In this document: piece after piece, positions 37,976-41,060 of the stretch
Layout of the letters: each line of letters begins with the position of its first letter
Position numbering within the stretch: position 1 is the first letter of the stretch
Source: an uncultured Prevotella sp.
Lineage (GTDB): Bacteria > Bacteroidota > Bacteroidia > Bacteroidales > Bacteroidaceae
Direction: 5' to 3'
DNA length: 41,060 nt
Assembly: GCA_905234815.1 (NCBI GenBank)
Contig: CAJOIX010000010.1
Coordinates: 1-41,060, forward strand
Notes under the pieces: model-generated
Told to the model about the DNA's origin: nothing
What the model saw: only the letters and a program-made list of their open reading frames with translations
Database searches by the model: none
Position numbers and translations under genes: made by a program

Positions 37976-40054
37976 TTACTGTTTACGAGTGGAAGTATCT
38001 ACATTGATGATAGATTCTGTCGTTTCATGACGCACAGACTTGCCGTGATCGAATTTATAGGTAATGGTCAGTTCAATATTACGATCCTCGCGATTGGAGT
38101 AGTGATACTGATAGGCATTTGCAGACTGTTCAATATAACTGCGCGGACGGCTTATCATCGTACTGCTCAGACGACACTCCCAGTGCTTATTGAACTGCTT
38201 CGAGATAGAACCCGTTATGCGGTACACCTTGTACAGCGTGCTGCCATACCATTGCGACTTGGGTTCATACTGTCCGTGGAGCGCCAACTGGCAGGTTTTC
38301 GACAGCGATACACGGTTTTGCATGGAGAACCACCAATCGTGCTGCCAACCATTATAGGTTATACCGCCAACGGTGTTGTTCATCTTCTGCCAACGAATAC
38401 GACCTGTGAAATTTAGTTGCCACACTTTTACTGGTCGCAGATTCAGGTTCAACTGTGTGCCAGTGATTAAATCCGTCTTTTCTCTATTGACGGGACTAGT
38501 AACATACACACCAGGATTTTCCGTATCTTCAACGGTTTCATAATCACGACTATTGCGGGCTGTACCCAAGAAACCTGCCAAGGAGATTTTATTATTGAAG
38601 AGAGAGAATGCTGTTTGAAATGAATGACCTGTGGTGGCTTTCAAATCCGGATTGCCTCTGGTGTAGAGATAGGGCGTTAGCCACCACATGCTGGCATTGA
38701 TATCACCATAGGGTATATCACTGCGCTCGCGTTTATAACCAAAGTTCCAATTGATGCCATGCTTTTGGCTGATGACATAGGAAATATTCAACTGTGGATT
38801 GATGCCCCACTGATGGTTCTTGGAAATCAACTCTGCACCCAGGTCGTTGTAACGGATAAAGTTGTGCTGATAGTTCGTGCCCAACATAAATTGCCAGCGT
38901 TTGTATTGCCCCTGCAGACTGATAAAGAGCAGAGGTGTTTGCAGCATGATATCGGAATTGTTTCGCGCATTACTCAACCTTTCAGAAAGAGGAGTCCAGT
39001 CGCGATAAGCCAAATCAATATATTCCATCTCACCGCCTGTGCTGAGCATTAAATTATCGTTCAGGACTCTGTTCAGTTCAACCTTCATCTTTGAAAGACT
39101 GGAGCGGTTTTTTATGTTCGTGGCATATTGCAACTCGTTGAACTGGTTATCTGCATGGCTAAACAAGTTCAGTTGTTCGCCCTGCACCACAAGCTGGGTC
39201 TTTCCCTCATCCAACAGACCTTCATATTTCACCACGGCGTCTATCTTGGTGTTGTTGCCTGCGTAGCTCATCACATCCTGATAGTCGGTCTCGTGCAGTG
39301 TGGTGATGGCATCCTGCAAACCGCGGTTGACAGAAACACTCGCAGCAAACGAATGATTTTGATTAGGCTGAAACGAAATGCTTGTATATTCATACCCACT
39401 GCGACCGCGAATCCGCTGGCGCTTGTCGGTGATGGCTGTAATGGCGGAGGCAGAGGAACCTATATGTTCTGTGGTGTTTTCATGATAATGACTCTTCGCC
39501 AAGTTTCCATTGGAGTAAATGCCCCACTTCTCATTGCCCCAGTATATCATCCCTCTTAAACCTTGCAACCGCTGGAAATTGGCGGGCGCCACGGTAGATA
39601 CAGCATTGACATTGCCATAATAACCACCCGTCTTGGGCTTCTCCATCTTGATGCGAATAACGCCGCCCGACTCTGAACTTTTCTGGTTCACACCACTCGT
39701 GTATTCCACTTCAACGTTCAGCAGCCGTTCGCCAAGAATAGTGTTCAATTGGTCAATGTCGCGGATAGGGAGACCATTTAGATAAATCTCGCTGACTGTT
39801 TTTCCGTCAATGAGAAATTTTCCGTTCACTTTCTCTACACGCGGCAGCAATTCAAGAACACCCGCGGCATTGTTTCCCTTCACCAACTCCTCGCCTTTCA
39901 GGTTTACCACATAGCCATTCACCTTTTGCTGAATCCTACTGGCGGTTATCGTTACCTCGTCAATGTTCAATTCCTTGAATATCGTACTGTCGGTCACCTC
40001 CTGCGCCGATGCGTTCATCGCCACAAGCATTAATGCAAATAATACGTTTCTCAT
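37976..40054 (-). CDS. TonB-receptor-like outer membrane beta-barrel protein
   Basis: 692 residues beginning with a signal peptide (MRNVLFALMLVAMNASA). Residues 30-140 resemble a plug domain (LNIDEVTITASRIQQKVNGY, VLELLPRVEKVNGKFLIDGK) and the remainder is a series of amphipathic beta strands, as in outer-membrane beta-barrel (OMP_b-brl_3) proteins of Bacteroidota. The N-terminal carboxypeptidase-like domain found in many relatives is missing. Substrate unknown. It is alone between a terminator downstream and a long non-coding stretch upstream; the chain ends in a Ser/Thr/Lys-rich tail rather than an aromatic residue. Confidence 0.8.
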   Translation of the reverse strand: MRNVLFALMLVAMNASAQEVTDSTIFKELNIDEVTITASRIQQKVNGYVVNLKGEELVKGNNAAGVLELLPRVEKVNGKFLIDGKTVSEIYLNGLPIRDIDQLNTILGERLLNVEVEYTSGVNQKSSESGGVIRIKMEKPKTGGYYGNVNAVSTVAPANFQRLQGLRGMIYWGNEKWGIYSNGNLAKSHYHENTTEHIGSSASAITAITDKRQRIRGRSGYEYTSISFQPNQNHSFAASVSVNRGLQDAITTLHETDYQDVMSYAGNNTKIDAVVKYEGLLDEGKTQLVVQGEQLNLFSHADNQFNELQYATNIKNRSSLSKMKVELNRVLNDNLMLSTGGEMEYIDLAYRDWTPLSERLSNARNNSDIMLQTPLLFISLQGQYKRWQFMLGTNYQHNFIRYNDLGAELISKNHQWGINPQLNISYVISQKHGINWNFGYKRERSDIPYGDINASMWWLTPYLYTRGNPDLKATTGHSFQTAFSLFNNKISLAGFLGTARNSRDYETVEDTENPGVYVTSPVNREKTDLITGTQLNLNLRPVKVWQLNFTGRIRWQKMNNTVGGITYNGWQHDWWFSMQNRVSLSKTCQLALHGQYEPKSQWYGSTLYKVYRITGSISKQFNKHWECRLSSTMISRPRSYIEQSANAYQYHYSNREDRNIELTITYKFDHGKSVRHETTESIINVDTSTRKQ

Positions 40055-40417
40055 TTCCTTTATTTCCTAATGCTTTAACTTAAAATTGCCTATATAATTT
40101 TCTTTCTGCGCTTGTCCGCTCTCTTTGGTTGCACCCCGTTGTTGCATTTCACATAAGTCTGTAATTTCTCTTTTTATTTCGTTTGACGAAAATACTTTCC
40201 GATTTGTTGCATCCTCGACTTGGATTTTTAGTTAACGAACATTAAAGTCTGTTAATTTTTCACCAATTTTTCGGCCTTCAACTGCCGTTATTTTGCGTTT
40301 TTTGCAACCAAAGTAAGGCGAGCGTCCAAATAACGCAGAATTTCGACGTTTTGGTTAAGCGGCTGATACTGAATCGCTTACATGATTTTGTGCACTTTTT
40401 CGCCGTCTGTTGATTTC

Positions 40418-40522
40418 CAAAAGCTATGCTTTTGCCGAGTAAAAGCATAGCTATTGCTCGGCAAGAGCATACGTTTTGCACGGCAAAATGTTAGGTTTTA
40501 GAGGACAAAAACAGTGCTTTTT
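40418..40522. repeat. Array 4 of 22-bp near-palindromic repeat (4 units plus a degenerate fifth)
   Basis: Cores start at 40418, 40440, 40462 and 40484 with spacers CCGAG, CTCGG and CACGG; a weak fifth core (CAAAAACAGTGCTTTTT) follows at 40506 after GAGGA. The first core is perfect (CAAAAGCTATGCTTTTG), the second and third have the GCATAGC/GCATACG orientation, and later ones decay. The first two spacers are reverse complements of each other, so unit 2 can form a longer hairpin. Confidence 0.88.
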
Positions 40523-40655
40523 GGTCACTTTTTCGGAAAAATCGGCCCGAAAAAGGTGGCATTTGGGCTGTCGGAACCTCATTTTTCGCGCTAAAACAGA
40601 CAAAAATAAAGTGTTAAATCAAACCGCGCAAATTAACAAAAAATTAACCTTAGGA

Positions 40656-40682
40656 GTGAAAATGAAAAGTGAAAAGTGAAAA
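40656..40682. repeat. GTGAAAA simple repeat (4 units)
   Basis: GTGAAAA, TGAAAA, GTGAAAA, GTGAAAA in succession. A short heptamer tract in non-coding DNA; no function evident. Confidence 0.9.
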
Positions 40683-40783
40683 ATAATTTGGTCTCATAAT
40701 TATTAAAGATAATTTGATGTTCAGATTATATTTAAACACGGGGCAGTAGAGGATTCACTCGCAGTCGCCTGTGATGGTGTCTA

Positions 40784-41060
40784 TCAGTGACAAGTCTCGC
40801 GTATGGATGTTGGATGATACACATCATCGGCAGAGATACCCGTGGGGAGTTCTGTGGTGGGAGTCTTTGACAGAACGTTCAAAACATAGACGCGAATGTT
40901 TGAAGCATCAGCAGGCGGATTGGCTATCGTCTCTACCTGCACCTGAATAGAATAAAGATTGCCCTCTTCATAGGCGAAATTCTGGAAGTCGGCCACGTCT
41001 AACTTTCTCCACGTTCCTTGACCTGTATTTACAAAGTATGCTGCGGTCTTATACCCAGAA
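40784..41060 (-). CDS. C-terminal part of a DUF4377-like protein (partial at window edge)
   Basis: The frame is open to the right edge of the window, so the gene begins outside. The visible 90 or so residues include TWRKLDVADFQNFAYEEGNLYSIQVQ and ANPPADASNIRVYVLNVLSK. The pattern of an F-x-YEEG-x-x-Y strand followed by NPPADAS is that of DUF4377, usually in secreted or lipoproteins of Bacteroidota. The GTG at 40996 is inside the domain and is not taken as the start. The last 25 residues (TELPTGISADDVYHPTS) look unrelated to the domain. Confidence 0.6.
   Translation of the reverse strand, partial: SGYKTAAYFVNTGQGTWRKLDVADFQNFAYEEGNLYSIQVQVETIANPPADASNIRVYVLNVLSKTPTTELPTGISADDVYHPTSIRETCH

Larger units (their letters stand above)
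40055..40783. other. 729-bp non-coding stretch
   Basis: AT-rich sequence between the outer-membrane protein gene and the partial gene at the edge. It holds repeat array 4 (40418-40522) and a simple GTGAAAA repeat (40656-40682). Short frames here either run through the repeat array or lack family resemblance and are not called. No exact Bacteroidota promoter was found for the minus-strand gene. Confidence 0.6.

Noticed and set aside
40278..40481. 67-codon minus-strand frame upstream of the outer-membrane gene
   Set aside because: It passes through repeat array 4 and has no recognisable domain or start signal.
40741..40800. A frameshift at the end of the DUF4377-like gene, with another frame ending LSLIDTITGDCE
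   Set aside because: That frame has a stop a short way upstream and no homologue can be checked, so an assembly error or frameshift cannot be claimed.

Overview
The window is a chromosomal segment from a Bacteroidota bacterium, most likely a Prevotella/Segatella-type member of the Bacteroidales. The evidence is a murein/division (dcw) cluster in Bacteroidales order, an frdCAB fumarate reductase of the b558 type, outer-membrane and lipoprotein families typical of the phylum, a DUF2795 gene, and several promoters matching the Bacteroidota pattern TTTG-N19/20-TAnnTTTG. All family names come from reading the translations; no search was run.

Layout: 1-13979 holds ftsI (5' end cut by the window), murE, mraY, murD, ftsW, murG, murC, ftsQ, ftsA and ftsZ on the + strand, with very short gaps or overlaps from ftsW to murC. 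Together they build lipid II, carry or polymerise it at the septum, and assemble the Z ring. A GT2 glycosyltransferase and radC (coupled by ATGA) follow, then manC and a short protein resembling a shortened methyltransferase-like family. From 17.6 to 19.5 kb lies a small accessory zone: a DUF2795 gene, a near-identical copy of its 3' half behind a new ATG, a 37-nt palindrome, a membrane-anchored J-protein with a small membrane protein, and a long structured RNA leader. Next are yccF and a secreted WG-repeat protein, facing an AAA/CYTH fusion gene across a shared terminator.

From 22.8 to 31.3 kb are frdCAB, a lipoprotein, eno, and a pyridoxal kinase coupled to an AspT/YidE-type transporter. 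From 31.5 to 40.1 kb the minus strand carries pnp, an AGCS sodium/amino-acid symporter, a Dus enzyme, dprA and a TonB-receptor-like outer-membrane protein. The right edge cuts a minus-strand gene with a DUF4377-like C-terminus.

The most striking unexplained structure is a family of four intergenic arrays (4991-5078, 15772-15854, 31299-31381, 40418-40522). Each has four or more 17-bp near-palindromic cores (around CAAAAGCTATGCTTTTG or its reverse complement) separated by exactly 5 bp, giving a strict 22-bp period. Other unusual items are the structured RNA at 19076-19280, the DUF2795 duplication, a 53-bp perfect direct repeat flanking the pnp promoter region, a 9-bp TCTAGA tandem repeat and an apparently leaderless pyridoxal kinase gene.
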